Assembly (NCBI RefSeq): GCF_020991365.1
Contig: NZ_JAJLRA010000024.1
Span: 33,882 to 97,881 of the forward strand
DNA from: Streptacidiphilus sp. ASG 303
GTDB lineage: Bacteria; Actinomycetota; Actinomycetes; Streptomycetales; Streptomycetaceae
Length of the DNA stretch: 64,000 nucleotides
Direction of reading: 5' to 3'
Shown in pieces: positions 17,670 to 26,588 of this stretch. Every line of letters begins with the position of its first letter. Positions within the stretch are counted from its first letter, which is position 1. Under the pieces are notes generated by a model. That model searched no databases. It had not been told where the DNA came from and worked only from the letters and a program-made list of their open reading frames with translations. The translations under genes were made by a program, and so were the position numbers.

Positions 17670-18104
17670 TCAGTCCTCGGCCCCCCGGCCGCCGTCCGCC
17701 TCGTCGGCGCGGTCCGCCCGGCGCCGCAGCTCCTCCTCGCGGCGGCGCAGGTCGGACTCCCACTGCTTCAGCATGTCCTCGTGGGCCGCGTTGTGCTTCC
17801 CGAGCGAGGCCAGGAACTCCGGGTCGTCGTCCGGTGCCAGCACGCGGCGCTGCGGCCGCCCGTCCTCCGGGCGGCCGTCGGCGTCCGACGGCCACGGCGC
17901 CCGCCGGCGCGCCGCGCCGACGCGCGCCCGGCCCGCGACCAGCCAGGCGATCGGGCCGACCAGCACCTCGCCGAGGAAGAGGATGACGAGGATCCACACC
18001 ACCTTGGGCAGGTGGCGGACCTCCTCCTCGGGCGTGATCAGGCAGTCGACGAAGGCCCAGACCCACAGGGCGAGCACGATCAGGAACGGCAGGTACCTCA
18101 GCAC
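17670..18104 (-). CDS. PLDc_N-domain membrane protein
   Basis: This 144-residue protein has two N-terminal transmembrane helices (about 4-20 and 34-58) with the PLDc_N signature: an acidic CLITPEEEVRHLPK loop and WILVILFLGEVLVGPIAWLVAGR. A cytoplasmic, charged tail with a coiled-coil segment (KQWESDLRRREEELRRRAD) follows. Such proteins resemble the N-terminus of cardiolipin synthases without the catalytic part; no activity is expected. GTG start with GGAG ten bases upstream. Divergent from the UbiD-like gene. Confidence 0.88.
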   Translation of the reverse strand: MLRYLPFLIVLALWVWAFVDCLITPEEEVRHLPKVVWILVILFLGEVLVGPIAWLVAGRARVGAARRRAPWPSDADGRPEDGRPQRRVLAPDDDPEFLASLGKHNAAHEDMLKQWESDLRRREEELRRRADRADEADGGRGAED

Positions 18105-18188
18105 GGCGGTGCATCTCCCCCGGTACGGACACGGCCCAGGGGGACCTCATGGCGGGTCCAGGGTAGTGGGTGGCGGATACTGGCAGGC

Positions 18189-19646
18189 ATGGCATACGAC
18201 GACCTTCGGTCCTTCCTGCGGGCGCTGGAGCGCGAGGGCGAGCTGAAACGCGTCAAGGCGCAGGTCGACCCCTACCTGGAGGTCGGCGAGATCGTCGACC
18301 GGGTGCAGAAGGCCAAGGGCCCGGCGCTGCTCTTCGAGAACGTCAAGGGCTCGTCGATGCCGCTGGCCATGAACGTCTTCGGCACCGAGCGGCGGCTGGC
18401 CAAGGCGCTCGGCCTGAAGTCCGCCGACGAGATCGGGCAGCGGATCGCCGGACTGCTCAAGCCCGAGCTGCCGCAGGGCTTCACCGGCTTCCGCGACGCC
18501 TTCGGCAAGCTCGCGTCCATGGCGCACGTGCCGCCGCGCAAGGTCAAGCCGGGCGACGCGCCGGTGCAGGAGACCGTCCTCACCGGCGACGACGTCGACC
18601 TGGAGCAGCTCCCGGCCCTCTTCACCTGGCCCCAGGACGGCGGGTCCTTCTTCAACCTGGGCCTGACCCACACCAAGGACCCCGAGACCGGGGTGCGCAA
18701 CCTCGGCCTGTACCGGCTGCAGCGCCACGACCGGCGCACCATCGGCATGCACTGGCAGATCCACAAGGACAGCAGCAACCACTACCAGGTGGCCGCCCGG
18801 CGCGGCGAGCGCCTGCCGGTGGCCATCGCCTTCGGCTGCCCGCCCGCCGTGACGTACGCCGCCACCGCGCCGCTGCCCGGCGACATCGACGAGTACATGT
18901 TCGCCGGCTTCGTGCAGGGCGAGCGGGTGCGGATGGTGGACTGCCGGACGGTGCCGCTCCAGGTGCCCGCCGACGCCGAGGTGGTGCTGGAGGGCTGGCT
19001 GGAGCCCGGCGAGATGCTGCCGGAGGGCCCGTTCGGCGACCACACCGGCTTCTACACCCCGCAGGAGCCCTTCCCGGCGCTGACGATCGACTGCGTCACC
19101 ATGCGCCGCCGCCCGCTCCTCCAGTCCATCGTGGTGGGCCGGCCGCCGACCGAGGACGGGCCGCTGGGGAAGTTCACCGAGCGGTTCTTCCTGCCCCTGC
19201 TGAAGATCATCGTCCCGGACATCGTCGACTACGACCTGCCCGAGGCCGGCGGCTTCCACAACTGCGTGATCGTCTCGATCGACAAGAAGTACCCCAAGCA
19301 CGCCCAGAAGGTCATGCACGCCATCTGGGGCGCCCACATGATGTCGCTGACCAAGCTCATCGTCGTGGTGGACTCGGACTGCGACGTGCACGACTACCAC
19401 GAGGTCGCCTGGCGGGCCTTCGGCAACACCGACTACAGCCGCGACCTGGTCGTGGTCGAGGGGCCGGTCGACCACCTGGACCACGCCTCCTACCAGCAGT
19501 TCTGGGGCGGCAAGGCCGGTATCGACGCCACCCGCAAGCTGCCGGCCGAGGGCTACACCCGCGACGGCGGCTGGCCCGAGATGGTCCTGTCCGACCCGGA
19601 CACCGCCGACCTGGTGACCCGGCGCTGGAAGGAGTACGGCCTGTGA
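18189..19646 (+). CDS. menaquinone biosynthesis decarboxylase, UbiD family (MqnL)
   Basis: This 485-residue enzyme belongs to the UbiD family of prenylated-FMN (de)carboxylases. In the futalosine pathway it should decarboxylate prenylated 1,4-dihydroxy-6-naphthoate. Family features include LLFENVKGSSMPLAMN, PEGPFGDHTGFYT with the catalytic Glu region, and late IWGAHMMSLTKLIVVVDSD. Start at ATG 18189 (MAYDDLRSFL); a GATACT box at 18176-18181 is seven bases away and no ribosome site is clear, so the transcript is probably leaderless. The prenyltransferase gene overlaps its stop, and the UbiX-type cofactor enzyme is close by. Confidence 0.93.
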   Translation: MAYDDLRSFLRALEREGELKRVKAQVDPYLEVGEIVDRVQKAKGPALLFENVKGSSMPLAMNVFGTERRLAKALGLKSADEIGQRIAGLLKPELPQGFTGFRDAFGKLASMAHVPPRKVKPGDAPVQETVLTGDDVDLEQLPALFTWPQDGGSFFNLGLTHTKDPETGVRNLGLYRLQRHDRRTIGMHWQIHKDSSNHYQVAARRGERLPVAIAFGCPPAVTYAATAPLPGDIDEYMFAGFVQGERVRMVDCRTVPLQVPADAEVVLEGWLEPGEMLPEGPFGDHTGFYTPQEPFPALTIDCVTMRRRPLLQSIVVGRPPTEDGPLGKFTERFFLPLLKIIVPDIVDYDLPEAGGFHNCVIVSIDKKYPKHAQKVMHAIWGAHMMSLTKLIVVVDSDCDVHDYHEVAWRAFGNTDYSRDLVVVEGPVDHLDHASYQQFWGGKAGIDATRKLPAEGYTRDGGWPEMVLSDPDTADLVTRRWKEYGL

Positions 19647-20572
19647 GCAGCGCCGCCGACGCCCTCGGGCACGCGACCCCGCCCCCGGCCGCGCCCGCCC
19701 CCGGCCGCACCCGGGCGTTCCTGCGCCTGGTGATGATCGAGCACTCGGTCTTCGCGCTGCCCTTCGCCTACATCGCCGCGCTCACCGCGATGCACCTCGA
19801 CGGCGGCACGGTGCGCTGGCTCGACCTGCTGCTGGTCACCCTCGCCATGGTCGGCCTGCGGACCTTCGCCATGGCCGCCAACCGGATCATCGACCGCGAG
19901 ATCGACGCCCGGAACCCCCGCACCGCGGGCCGCGAACTGGTCACCGGCGCCGTCTCCGTCCGCTCGGCCTGGACCGGCGCCCTCGTCGCCCTGGCCGTCT
20001 TCCTCGGCGCGGCCGCCCTGCTCAACCCGCTCTGCCTGGCCCTGGCGCCGGTCGCGGTCGTGCCGATGGTGGTCTACCCGTACGGCAAGCGGTTCACGGA
20101 CTTCCCGCACGCCATCCTCGGCCTCGCCCAGGCCATGGGCCCGGTCGGCGCCTGGATCGCCGTCACCGGCACCTGGTCGTGGGACGCGGTGGTGCTCGGC
20201 CTGGCCGTCGGCGTCTGGATCGGCGGCTTCGACCTGATCTTCGCCTGCCAGGACGTCGCCGCCGACCGCGCCCACGGGGTGAGGTCCGTCCCGGCCCGCT
20301 TCGGCATCGCGGCCGCCCTGAACGGCGCACGCGCCTCCCACGTGGTCACAACGGGCCTGCTCGCCTGGTACGCCGTCCTCACCGACGCCGGACCGGCCTT
20401 CTGGCTCGGCCTCGCCGTCGTGGCCTGCGCCTTCCTGTACGAGCACGCCATCGTCCGGCCGGACGACCTCTCCCGGCTCAACCGGGCCTTCTTCACGGTC
20501 AACGGCTTCGTCGGCATCGCGCTCTTCTGCTTCGCCCTGCTGGACCTCGTCCTGCGCGGTCTGGGGGTCTAG
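19643..20572 (+). CDS. mqnP: menaquinone prenyltransferase, UbiA family
   Basis: This integral membrane prenyltransferase attaches the polyprenyl chain to the naphthoate ring. The 309 residues have about nine helices, the first Asp motif NRIIDREID (about 79-87) and the second DVAADRAHG, which bind Mg-diphosphate. The N-terminus (PPPAAPAPGRTRAFLRLVMIEHSVFALPF) shows the family LVMIEHSVFALPFAY signature. The GTG start overlaps the decarboxylase stop (GTGA) and follows GGAAGGAG. Its isoprenoid substrate may come from the synthase at 61366. Confidence 0.95.
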   Translation: MSSAADALGHATPPPAAPAPGRTRAFLRLVMIEHSVFALPFAYIAALTAMHLDGGTVRWLDLLLVTLAMVGLRTFAMAANRIIDREIDARNPRTAGRELVTGAVSVRSAWTGALVALAVFLGAAALLNPLCLALAPVAVVPMVVYPYGKRFTDFPHAILGLAQAMGPVGAWIAVTGTWSWDAVVLGLAVGVWIGGFDLIFACQDVAADRAHGVRSVPARFGIAAALNGARASHVVTTGLLAWYAVLTDAGPAFWLGLAVVACAFLYEHAIVRPDDLSRLNRAFFTVNGFVGIALFCFALLDLVLRGLGV

Positions 20573-20648
20573 CCCGGCCACGGCCTCCGGCGCCCCCGGG
20601 TGCCGCCCCGCCGACGGGCCGCCGCCTTCGGATCGAAGGTGCCGAAGG

Positions 20649-20654
20649 TAGAGT
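20649..20654 (+). promoter_or_regulatory. -10 box TAGAGT, leaderless promoter
   Basis: TAGAGT ends six bases before the GTG start at 20661 and no ribosome site is present, which fits a leaderless mRNA. A direct repeat CGAAGGTGCCGAAGGT lies just upstream. Confidence 0.5.
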
Positions 20655-20660
20655 GCGGGT

Positions 20661-21428
20661 GTGGCTGAGTCGGCGGCAGTGCAGCAGCAGGAGCGGCCGC
20701 GGCGGCCGTGGGTGGTCGGCGTGTCCGGGGCGTCCGGCACGCCCTACGCGGCCTCGGTGGTCCGGGCGCTGCTGGCAGCGGGCGAGGACGTCGACCTGGT
20801 GGTGAGCCGGGCGGCCCGCCTCACCATCCTGGACGAGACCGGGATCTCCTTCCGTGACGGCCACTGGCGCGACGACCTGGGCGCGTGGCTGGCGCAGGGC
20901 CTCGGCGACTCCCCGGCCCCGGAGGCCCCCGCCGGCCTGGACCGGGTCCGGTACTGGCCCGCGGGCGACCTGGCGGCGGGGCCGTCCAGCGGCTCGTACC
21001 CCGCCAAGGGGATGCTCGTGGTGCCCGCCAGCACCGCCTCCGTCGCCGGGATCGCGCTCGGCCTCTCCAAGGACCTGCTGCAGCGGGCCGCCTCGGTGAC
21101 GCTCAAGGAGCGGCGCCCGCTGGTGGTCGCGGTGCGCGAGACCCCGCTGAACGGCCAGACCCTGCGCCAGCTGGTGGCGCTGGACGAGGCGGGCGCGGTG
21201 GTCCTCCCGGCGTCGCCCGCCTTCTACGCGGGCGGCTCCACCGCGCAGCAGCTGGTGGACTTCGTCGCCGGCCGGGTCCTGGACGCGGCCGGGGTCCCGC
21301 ACACCCTCTACCGCCGCTGGCGCGGCGCCCTGGGCGGGGCGCGCGCGGAGGCCGCCGGGCACGCCGCGGACGCCGGCAGCGGCGGGCCGGGGGAGCGGGT
21401 CGGCGCCGCCCCCGGGCGGGGGGAGTGA
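20661..21428 (+). CDS. ubiX: flavin prenyltransferase, UbiX family (MqnM)
   Basis: UbiX-type enzymes make prenylated FMN, the cofactor of UbiD decarboxylases, so this gene supports the decarboxylase at 18189. The 255 residues show the FMN-binding start VVGVSGASGTPYAASVVRAL, SSGSYPAKGMLVVPASTASVAGIALG and the late RRPLVVAVRETPL and LPASPAFY segments. The last ~35 residues are Gly/Ala-rich and beyond the usual domain. Confidence 0.93.
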   Translation: MAESAAVQQQERPRRPWVVGVSGASGTPYAASVVRALLAAGEDVDLVVSRAARLTILDETGISFRDGHWRDDLGAWLAQGLGDSPAPEAPAGLDRVRYWPAGDLAAGPSSGSYPAKGMLVVPASTASVAGIALGLSKDLLQRAASVTLKERRPLVVAVRETPLNGQTLRQLVALDEAGAVVLPASPAFYAGGSTAQQLVDFVAGRVLDAAGVPHTLYRRWRGALGGARAEAAGHAADAGSGGPGERVGAAPGRGE

Positions 21429-21448
21429 GCGGGGTGCGCGGAACGGAG

Positions 21449-21454
21449 TATGTT
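21449..21454 (+). promoter_or_regulatory. possible -10 box TATGTT before lrp-like gene
   Basis: TATGTT is the most AT-rich hexamer between ubiX and the Lrp gene; it would give a leader of about 80 nt. No clear -35 is visible. Confidence 0.3.
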
Positions 21455-21544
21455 CTGGGGGACTTCGGGGACGGGGACGCCCCGGAGCCTTGGATTCCGA
21501 ATGCCGGAGCGCGGGTTCGGCAACGATGCGGAGGGTCCGCGTAG

Positions 21545-22024
21545 GTGAGAGAGCACAGCATGGACGCGGTGGACCGACAGCTCATCCAGGCGCTGCGGGA
21601 GAACGGCCGGGCCTCCTACGCGGAGCTGGGCCGCCTGGTGGGCCTCTCCGGCCCCAGCGTCACCGACCGCATCAACCGCCTGGAGCAGGCGGGTGTGATC
21701 ACCGGCTACCGGGCGACGGTGAACCCCGCCGCGCTCGGCTTCGGCGTGACGGCCCTGATCGGCCTCCAGCTCAGCGACGCCGCCGACCACGAGGACGTGG
21801 CGCGCAGGCTCAAGGACCTCGGCGAGGTCGAGGACTGCTGGTTCATCGCCGGTGACGACTCCTACATGCTCAAGGTCCGCGTCTCCGACGTCGACGGCCT
21901 GGAGTCGGTCGTCAAGCGGCTGTCCGGCACCCGCGGGGTGGCGCGCACCCGGACCACCGTGGTGCTCTCCACCAAGTGGGAGAACCGGGTGACCACCGCG
22001 CCGGAGGAGCCCGAGCAGCGGTAG
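21545..22024 (+). CDS. Lrp/AsnC family regulator
   Basis: This 159-residue regulator has an N-terminal winged helix (about 6-60: MDAVDRQLIQALRENGRASY, LVGLSGPSVTDRINRLEQAGVITGY) and a C-terminal RAM ligand-binding domain (about 70-150) with DDSYMLKVRVSDVDGLE. Such proteins bind amino acids and control amino acid metabolism. The GTG at 21545 follows GGAGG; an internal ATG at 21560 is possible. The threonine ammonia-lyase gene 92 bp downstream is a plausible target. Confidence 0.92.
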   Translation: MREHSMDAVDRQLIQALRENGRASYAELGRLVGLSGPSVTDRINRLEQAGVITGYRATVNPAALGFGVTALIGLQLSDAADHEDVARRLKDLGEVEDCWFIAGDDSYMLKVRVSDVDGLESVVKRLSGTRGVARTRTTVVLSTKWENRVTTAPEEPEQR

Positions 22025-22116
22025 GCGGCGGACGGGGCCGCCGGCGCGGCAAACGGGGCCGCGGCGGCCCACCACGACGAGGCGCCCCGGGGAGGGGCGC
22101 GGACGGGAGCGGGCGC

Positions 22117-23121
22117 ATGGCACCGGAGCGCACGGCACCGGAGCGCACGGCACTGGTGGGGCCGGCCGAGCTGGAGCAGGCCCGGCAGCGGATCGCGGGC
22201 ACGGTGGTGCGCACCCCGCTGCTGCCCTGCCCCTGGGCCGACGACGGACAGCACACCCTGCTGCTCAAGCCGGAGAACCTGCAGCCCACGGGCGCCTTCA
22301 AACTGCGCGGCGCCTTCAACCGGCTGGCCGCCCTCACCCCCGAGGAGGCCGCCCGCGGCGTGGTCGCCCAGTCCAGCGGCAACCACGCGCAGGCCGTCGC
22401 CTACGCGGCCCGGCGGCTCGGCGTCAGGGCCGTCGTCGTCATGCCCGACACCTCCCCGGCGGTCAAGGTCGACGCCACCCGCGCGTACGGCGCCGAGGTG
22501 CTGGTCGTCCCGCCGGAGGAGCGCGACACCCTCCCGCCGAGGCTCGTCGCGGAGCACGGCTACGTCCACGTGCCGCCGTACGACGACCCGTACGTCATCG
22601 CCGGGCAGGGCACCGTCGGCCTGGAGATCGCCGAGGACGCCGCCGCGCTGGGCGCCGCCGTGGACACCGTCCTGGTGCCCGTCAGCGGGGGAGGCCTCAT
22701 CTCCGGCGTCGCGGCCGCCGTGAAGCACACCATGCCCGGCGTGAAGGTCGTCGGCGTCGAGCCGGAGCTCGCCGCCGACGCCCGCGAGTCGCTGCGCACC
22801 GGCGCCCTGGTGGCCTGGCCCGTGGACCGCACCTACCGCACCCTCGCCGACGGCCTGCGCACCACCTCCCTCGGCCGGCTGCCCTTCGAGCACGTCAGGG
22901 CGTACGTCGACGACATCGTGACGGTGACCGAGGACGAGATCCGGCAGGCCGTCGCCGTGCTCGCCCGGCGGGCCCGCACCGTCGCCGAGCCCTCCGGCGC
23001 GGTCGCCGCCGCCGCCCACCTCTTCCGCGGCGCCGACCTGCCGCCCGGCGGCACCCGGGTCGCCGTGGTCAGCGGCGGGAACGTCGACCCCCGCCTGCTG
23101 GCGGAGCTGCTCGCGGCGTGA
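22117..23121 (+). CDS. threonine ammonia-lyase (threonine dehydratase)
   Basis: This PLP enzyme converts threonine to 2-oxobutyrate and ammonia. The 334 residues are one catalytic domain without a C-terminal ACT regulatory domain, as in catabolic-type enzymes. Lys62 in TGAFKLRGAFN binds the cofactor, SSGNHAQAVA holds the substrate carboxylate, and VSGGGLISG binds the phosphate. ATG 22117 has GGGAG seven bases upstream. A serine racemase-like activity cannot be excluded. Confidence 0.92.
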   Translation: MAPERTAPERTALVGPAELEQARQRIAGTVVRTPLLPCPWADDGQHTLLLKPENLQPTGAFKLRGAFNRLAALTPEEAARGVVAQSSGNHAQAVAYAARRLGVRAVVVMPDTSPAVKVDATRAYGAEVLVVPPEERDTLPPRLVAEHGYVHVPPYDDPYVIAGQGTVGLEIAEDAAALGAAVDTVLVPVSGGGLISGVAAAVKHTMPGVKVVGVEPELAADARESLRTGALVAWPVDRTYRTLADGLRTTSLGRLPFEHVRAYVDDIVTVTEDEIRQAVAVLARRARTVAEPSGAVAAAAHLFRGADLPPGGTRVAVVSGGNVDPRLLAELLAA

Positions 23122-23135
23122 GCACCGGGCAGGCG

Positions 23136-23141
23136 TAGGCT
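23136..23141 (+). promoter_or_regulatory. -10 box TAGGCT upstream of mqnE
   Basis: TAGGCT fits the Streptomyces TAGNNT -10 pattern and would give a leader of about 58 nt to mqnE. Confidence 0.5.
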
Positions 23142-23205
23142 CAGGTGGTTGCACCGGACACGGGAGCACGGCCACCGGGCACGGAACGAGGAGGCGGAGA
23201 CGCGC

Positions 23206-24369
23206 ATGGACGCAGGACTCAAGCGCGAGCTGGAGGCGAAGGTCCTCGCGGGCGAGCGGCTGTCCCGGGAGGACGGCGTCGCGCTCTACGAGAGTGACGA
23301 CCTGGCCTGGCTGGGCGGGCTGGCGCACCACGTGCGGACCGAGAAGAACGGCGACGTCGTCCACTTCAACGTCAACCGCCACCTCAACATGACCAACGTC
23401 TGCAGCGCCTCCTGCGCGTACTGCTCCTTCCAGCGCAAGCCGGGGGAGAAGGACGCGTACACCATGCGCATCGAGGAGGCCGTGCGCCTGGCCAAGGCCA
23501 TGGAGAACGACCAGCTCACCGAGCTGCACATCGTCAACGGCCTGCACCCCACGCTGCCCTGGCGCTACTACCCGCGCAGCCTGCGGGAGCTGAAGAAGGC
23601 GCTGCCGAACGTGGCGCTGAAGGCGTTCACCGCCACCGAGATCCACTGGTTCGAGCGGATCAGCGGCATGCCCGCCGACGAGATCCTGGACGAGCTGATC
23701 GACGCCGGCCTGGAGTCGCTGACCGGCGGCGGCGCCGAGATCTTCGACTGGGAGGTGCGGCAGCACATCGTCGACCACGACACCCACTGGGAGGACTGGT
23801 CGCGCATCCACCGCCTGGCGCACTCCAAGGGCCTGAAGACCCCCTCGACCATGCTCTACGGCCACATCGAGGAGCCCCGCCACCGCGTGGACCACGTGCT
23901 GCGGCTCCGCGAGCTGCAGGACGAGACCGGCGGCTTCCAGGTCTTCATCCCGCTGCGGTACCAGCACGACTTCCACGACTCCAAGGACGGGAAGATCCGC
24001 AACCGGCTGCAGGCCCGCACCGAGATGGCGACCGGCGCCGAGGCGCTGAAGACCTTCGCGGTCTCCCGGCTGCTCTTCGACAACGTGCCGCACGTCAAGG
24101 TGTTCTGGGTGATGCACGGCCTGACCACCGCCCAGCTGGCGCTGAGCCACGGCGCCGACGACATGGACGGCTCGGTCGTCGAGTACAAGATCACCCATGA
24201 CGCGGACAACTTCGGCACGCCCAACAAGCTGGGCCGCGACGACCTGCTGGAGCTGATCCGGGACGCGGGCTTCCGCCCGGTGGAGCGCAACACCCGCTAC
24301 GAGGTGATCCGCGAGTACGAGGGTCCGGACCCGCAGCGCCGCGAGCAGCCGCAGGCCATGCGCCTCTGA
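23206..24369 (+). CDS. mqnE: aminofutalosine synthase MqnE
   Basis: MqnE is a radical SAM enzyme that joins adenosylmethionine-derived adenosyl to 3-[(1-carboxyvinyl)oxy]benzoate, the product of MqnA, giving aminofutalosine. The 387 residues carry the [4Fe-4S] cysteines 66, 70 and 73 in NVCSASCAYCSF, then LHIVNGLHPTLPWRYYP, TATEIHWFERISG and GGGAEIFDWEVRQ. The ATG at 23206 follows AGGAGG/GGAG. It resembles MqnC at 31737 but has the MqnE-specific VFWVMHGLTTAQLAL segment. A terminator follows. Confidence 0.95.
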   Translation: MDAGLKRELEAKVLAGERLSREDGVALYESDDLAWLGGLAHHVRTEKNGDVVHFNVNRHLNMTNVCSASCAYCSFQRKPGEKDAYTMRIEEAVRLAKAMENDQLTELHIVNGLHPTLPWRYYPRSLRELKKALPNVALKAFTATEIHWFERISGMPADEILDELIDAGLESLTGGGAEIFDWEVRQHIVDHDTHWEDWSRIHRLAHSKGLKTPSTMLYGHIEEPRHRVDHVLRLRELQDETGGFQVFIPLRYQHDFHDSKDGKIRNRLQARTEMATGAEALKTFAVSRLLFDNVPHVKVFWVMHGLTTAQLALSHGADDMDGSVVEYKITHDADNFGTPNKLGRDDLLELIRDAGFRPVERNTRYEVIREYEGPDPQRREQPQAMRL

Positions 24370-24396
24370 CGCTCCGTCAGGCGGCAGGAGCGACCC

Positions 24397-24431
24397 GGGC
24401 CCCGGCCCCGCCCGCAGGGCGGCCGGGGCCC
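24397..24431 (+). terminator. hairpin after mqnE
   Basis: GGGCCCCGGCC pairs perfectly with GGCCGGGGCCC; an inner GCCC/GGGC stem with loop GCA closes it. It begins 28 bp after the stop. Confidence 0.8.
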
Positions 24432-24498
24432 CGGCGCGTCCGGGGGGCGGGCGCGGACCCCGCCCCGGGCACCGCGCCGTCGCCGGCGCCGCCTGGCC

Positions 24499-24504
24499 TA
24501 GGCT
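24499..24504 (+). promoter_or_regulatory. -10 box TAGGCT, leaderless promoter
   Basis: TAGGCT ends eight bases before the ATG at 24513 and no ribosome site is present, so the acetyltransferase mRNA is probably leaderless. Confidence 0.55.
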
Positions 24505-24512
24505 CGGTGGCC

Positions 24513-25037
24513 ATGGACCTCACCTTCGCCCTCGACCCCGAGATGACCCCGGCCCTGCGCGACGAGGTCGTCGCGCTGTGGACCGACGTCAGCAACGCGG
24601 GCGGCGCCGTCGGCTTCGTCGCCCCCGTCACCGCCGAGCGGGTGCGGCCCGTGGCGGAGCGCCAGCTCGACGGCGTCGCCGACGGCCCCGACCGCCTCCT
24701 CACCGCCCGCGACGACGCCACCGGGCGGCTCGCGGCCCTGCTCTTCCTCGAGTCCCAGCGGTTCGACCTCATGGAGCACTGGCGGCTGCTCAAGCGGGTC
24801 ATGGTCCACCCCGGCCTCCAGGGCCGCGGGTACGGCGCGATGCTCCTCGCCGAGGCCGAGCGGGTCGCCCGGGAGTGGGGGCTGGCCGGGCTGAAGCTCA
24901 CCCTGCGCGGCGGCCTCGGCCTGGAGGGGTTCTACGGCCGCAGCGGCTACCGGGAGGTCGGCCGGGTCCCCGGCGCCATCCGGGTCGCCGACGGCGACGA
25001 CCGGGACGACGTCACCATGTGGCTCGACCTGCGGTGA
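24513..25037 (+). CDS. GNAT family N-acetyltransferase
   Basis: This 174-residue GNAT enzyme has the acetyl-CoA motif A (LKRVMVHPGLQGRGYGAMLLAEAERVA split around Q/RxxGxG/A) in the middle and motif B (GLEGFYGRSGYREVGRV) near the end. The substrate is unknown. The leaderless promoter favours the ATG at 24513 over the GTG at 24507. Confidence 0.9.
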   Translation: MDLTFALDPEMTPALRDEVVALWTDVSNAGGAVGFVAPVTAERVRPVAERQLDGVADGPDRLLTARDDATGRLAALLFLESQRFDLMEHWRLLKRVMVHPGLQGRGYGAMLLAEAERVAREWGLAGLKLTLRGGLGLEGFYGRSGYREVGRVPGAIRVADGDDRDDVTMWLDLR

Positions 25038-25152
25038 CCCGCGCGGCGCGGCGCGGGGGCCGGGCCCGTACCGGAGCACCGCCCCGGGCGTGCTTGACTG
25101 GAGGAGGGACCGGCACGGCCGGCCCCGTGCGGTACCGAGAGGAAGGCCACCG

Positions 25153-25473
25153 GTGAGCAAGTCCCACGCCACGCTCCGCTACACGTCCCTGCGGGCGGGC
25201 ATCTTCGTCCTCTGCTTCCTGGCCTGCGTGCTGCTGGCCCACTTCGGGGTCATCCCGGTGGCCGGGCAGGCCGGCATCGTCTTCCTGCTGCTGCTGGCCG
25301 CCCTGGTGTCGGCGCCGATCAGCTACGTGGTGCTCAGCCGGCAGCGCGACGCCATGTCGGAGCAGATCGTCGGCCGCGTCTCGGGCATGCGCTCGCGCAC
25401 CGCCGAGCGGATCGCCCGGCAGAACGCCGAGGAGGACGCGGTCGACGACGCCAACCGCGCCGCCTCCGCCTGA
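25153..25473 (+). CDS. DUF4229 family membrane protein
   Basis: This 106-residue protein has two transmembrane helices (about 14-31 and 38-58) separated by a short HFGVIPVAGQ loop, then a charged cytoplasmic tail. The ALVSAPISYVVLSRQRDAMSEQI segment is typical of actinobacterial DUF4229 proteins. Function unknown. GTG start behind GGAAGG. Confidence 0.85.
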   Translation: MSKSHATLRYTSLRAGIFVLCFLACVLLAHFGVIPVAGQAGIVFLLLLAALVSAPISYVVLSRQRDAMSEQIVGRVSGMRSRTAERIARQNAEEDAVDDANRAASA

Positions 25474-25502
25474 CCCGCGCCGCGCCCGGCCCGGCAGCCC
25501 CG

Positions 25503-25573
25503 GTGACCCCCGCCACCCCGGTGACCCCCGCCACTCCGGTGACCCCCGCCACCCCGGTGACCCCCGCGACCCC
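25503..25573 (+). repeat. four 18-bp tandem repeats carrying start codons
   Basis: The unit GTGACCCCCGCCACCCCG is repeated almost exactly at 25503, 25521, 25539 and 25557. Each copy begins with an in-frame GTG. Confidence 0.9.
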
Positions 25574-26588
25574 GACGCCCCCGGCGGCCCGGGACCGCCG
25601 CCCCACGGGGCGCGACGTGGCGCGCCTCGCGGGCGTCTCCCAGGCCACCGTCTCCCTCGTCTTCTCCGACGGGGGCGGCGCCCACCGCGTCTCCGAGGCC
25701 ACCCGCGAGCGGGTCCGGGACGCCGCCCGCACCCTCGGGTACCGCCCGCACGCCGCGGGCCGCCAGCTGCGGCTCGGCCGCACCAGCCTGGTCCTGCTGG
25801 CCGTGCCCAACATCCTCGGCCCGTTCTTCGCCCGGGTGCTCGCCGGCGCCCACGAGGAGGCCGGGGCGCACGGGCTGGCCGTCGTCGTCAGCTCCGGCTG
25901 GAGCAGTGCCACCCTGGCCCGCGCCACCACCACCAGCCAGTTCGACGGCCTGCTGGTCTGCTCGCCGGACGACAGCCAGCTCGGCGAGCTGCCCGAGTCC
26001 ACCCCCGTGGTCTTCCTCGACTCCGACCCCGCCCACGCCCGCGGCGCCGCCCGGCGACTCACCGTCGGGCTGGACGTCGCGGGCGGCATGCGCGCCGCCG
26101 TGGAGCACCTGGCCTCCCTCGGCCACCGCCGCATCGGCCACCTGCGGTCGACCCTCTCCGCCCACACCTTCCGCGCCCGCCAGGCGGGCTTCGAGGAGGC
26201 GGCGCGCGGCCTGGAGGTCGTGGAGGCCGGCGTCGCCCTCAACGACGGTCTGCCGGCGGCCCGCGCCGCCGCCCGCAGCCTGCTGGACCGGCCCGACCGC
26301 CCGCACGCCGTGGTGTGCGACGACGACGTGGTGGCCGCCGGGCTGTACCGGGCCGCGGCCGAGCTGGGGCTGCGCATCCCCGAGGACGTCTCCGTCGTCG
26401 GCATGGACGACATCGCCGCCGCCGCGCTCCTCACCCCGCCGCTCACCACCGTCGACCTGCCCGGCGAGCTGCTCGGCCGCCGGGGCGTCGCCGCGCTGGC
26501 CGCCCTGCTGGCCGGAGGGCCGGCGGTGGAGCCCGAGCCGCTGCCGACGGCGCTGGTGGTGCGGGGCTCGACGGCTACCGCCAGGTGA
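25503..26588 (+). CDS. LacI family regulator with repeat-encoded N-terminus
   Basis: This is a LacI-type repressor of up to 361 residues. The helix-turn-helix (about 36-85) reads TGRDVARLAGVSQATVSLVF...RVSEATRERV and the hinge GYRPHAAGRQLRLGRT; a periplasmic-binding-like sugar sensor fills the rest, with AVVCDDDVVAAGLYRAA and VVGMDDIAAAALLTPPLTTVD. The first ~24 residues are VTPATP repeats encoded by an 18-bp unit that contains an in-frame GTG in each copy, so there are four candidate starts (25503, 25521, 25539, 25557) and none has a ribosome site of its own. The target is unknown. Confidence 0.9.
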   Translation: MTPATPVTPATPVTPATPVTPATPTPPAARDRRPTGRDVARLAGVSQATVSLVFSDGGGAHRVSEATRERVRDAARTLGYRPHAAGRQLRLGRTSLVLLAVPNILGPFFARVLAGAHEEAGAHGLAVVVSSGWSSATLARATTTSQFDGLLVCSPDDSQLGELPESTPVVFLDSDPAHARGAARRLTVGLDVAGGMRAAVEHLASLGHRRIGHLRSTLSAHTFRARQAGFEEAARGLEVVEAGVALNDGLPAARAAARSLLDRPDRPHAVVCDDDVVAAGLYRAAAELGLRIPEDVSVVGMDDIAAAALLTPPLTTVDLPGELLGRRGVAALAALLAGGPAVEPEPLPTALVVRGSTATAR

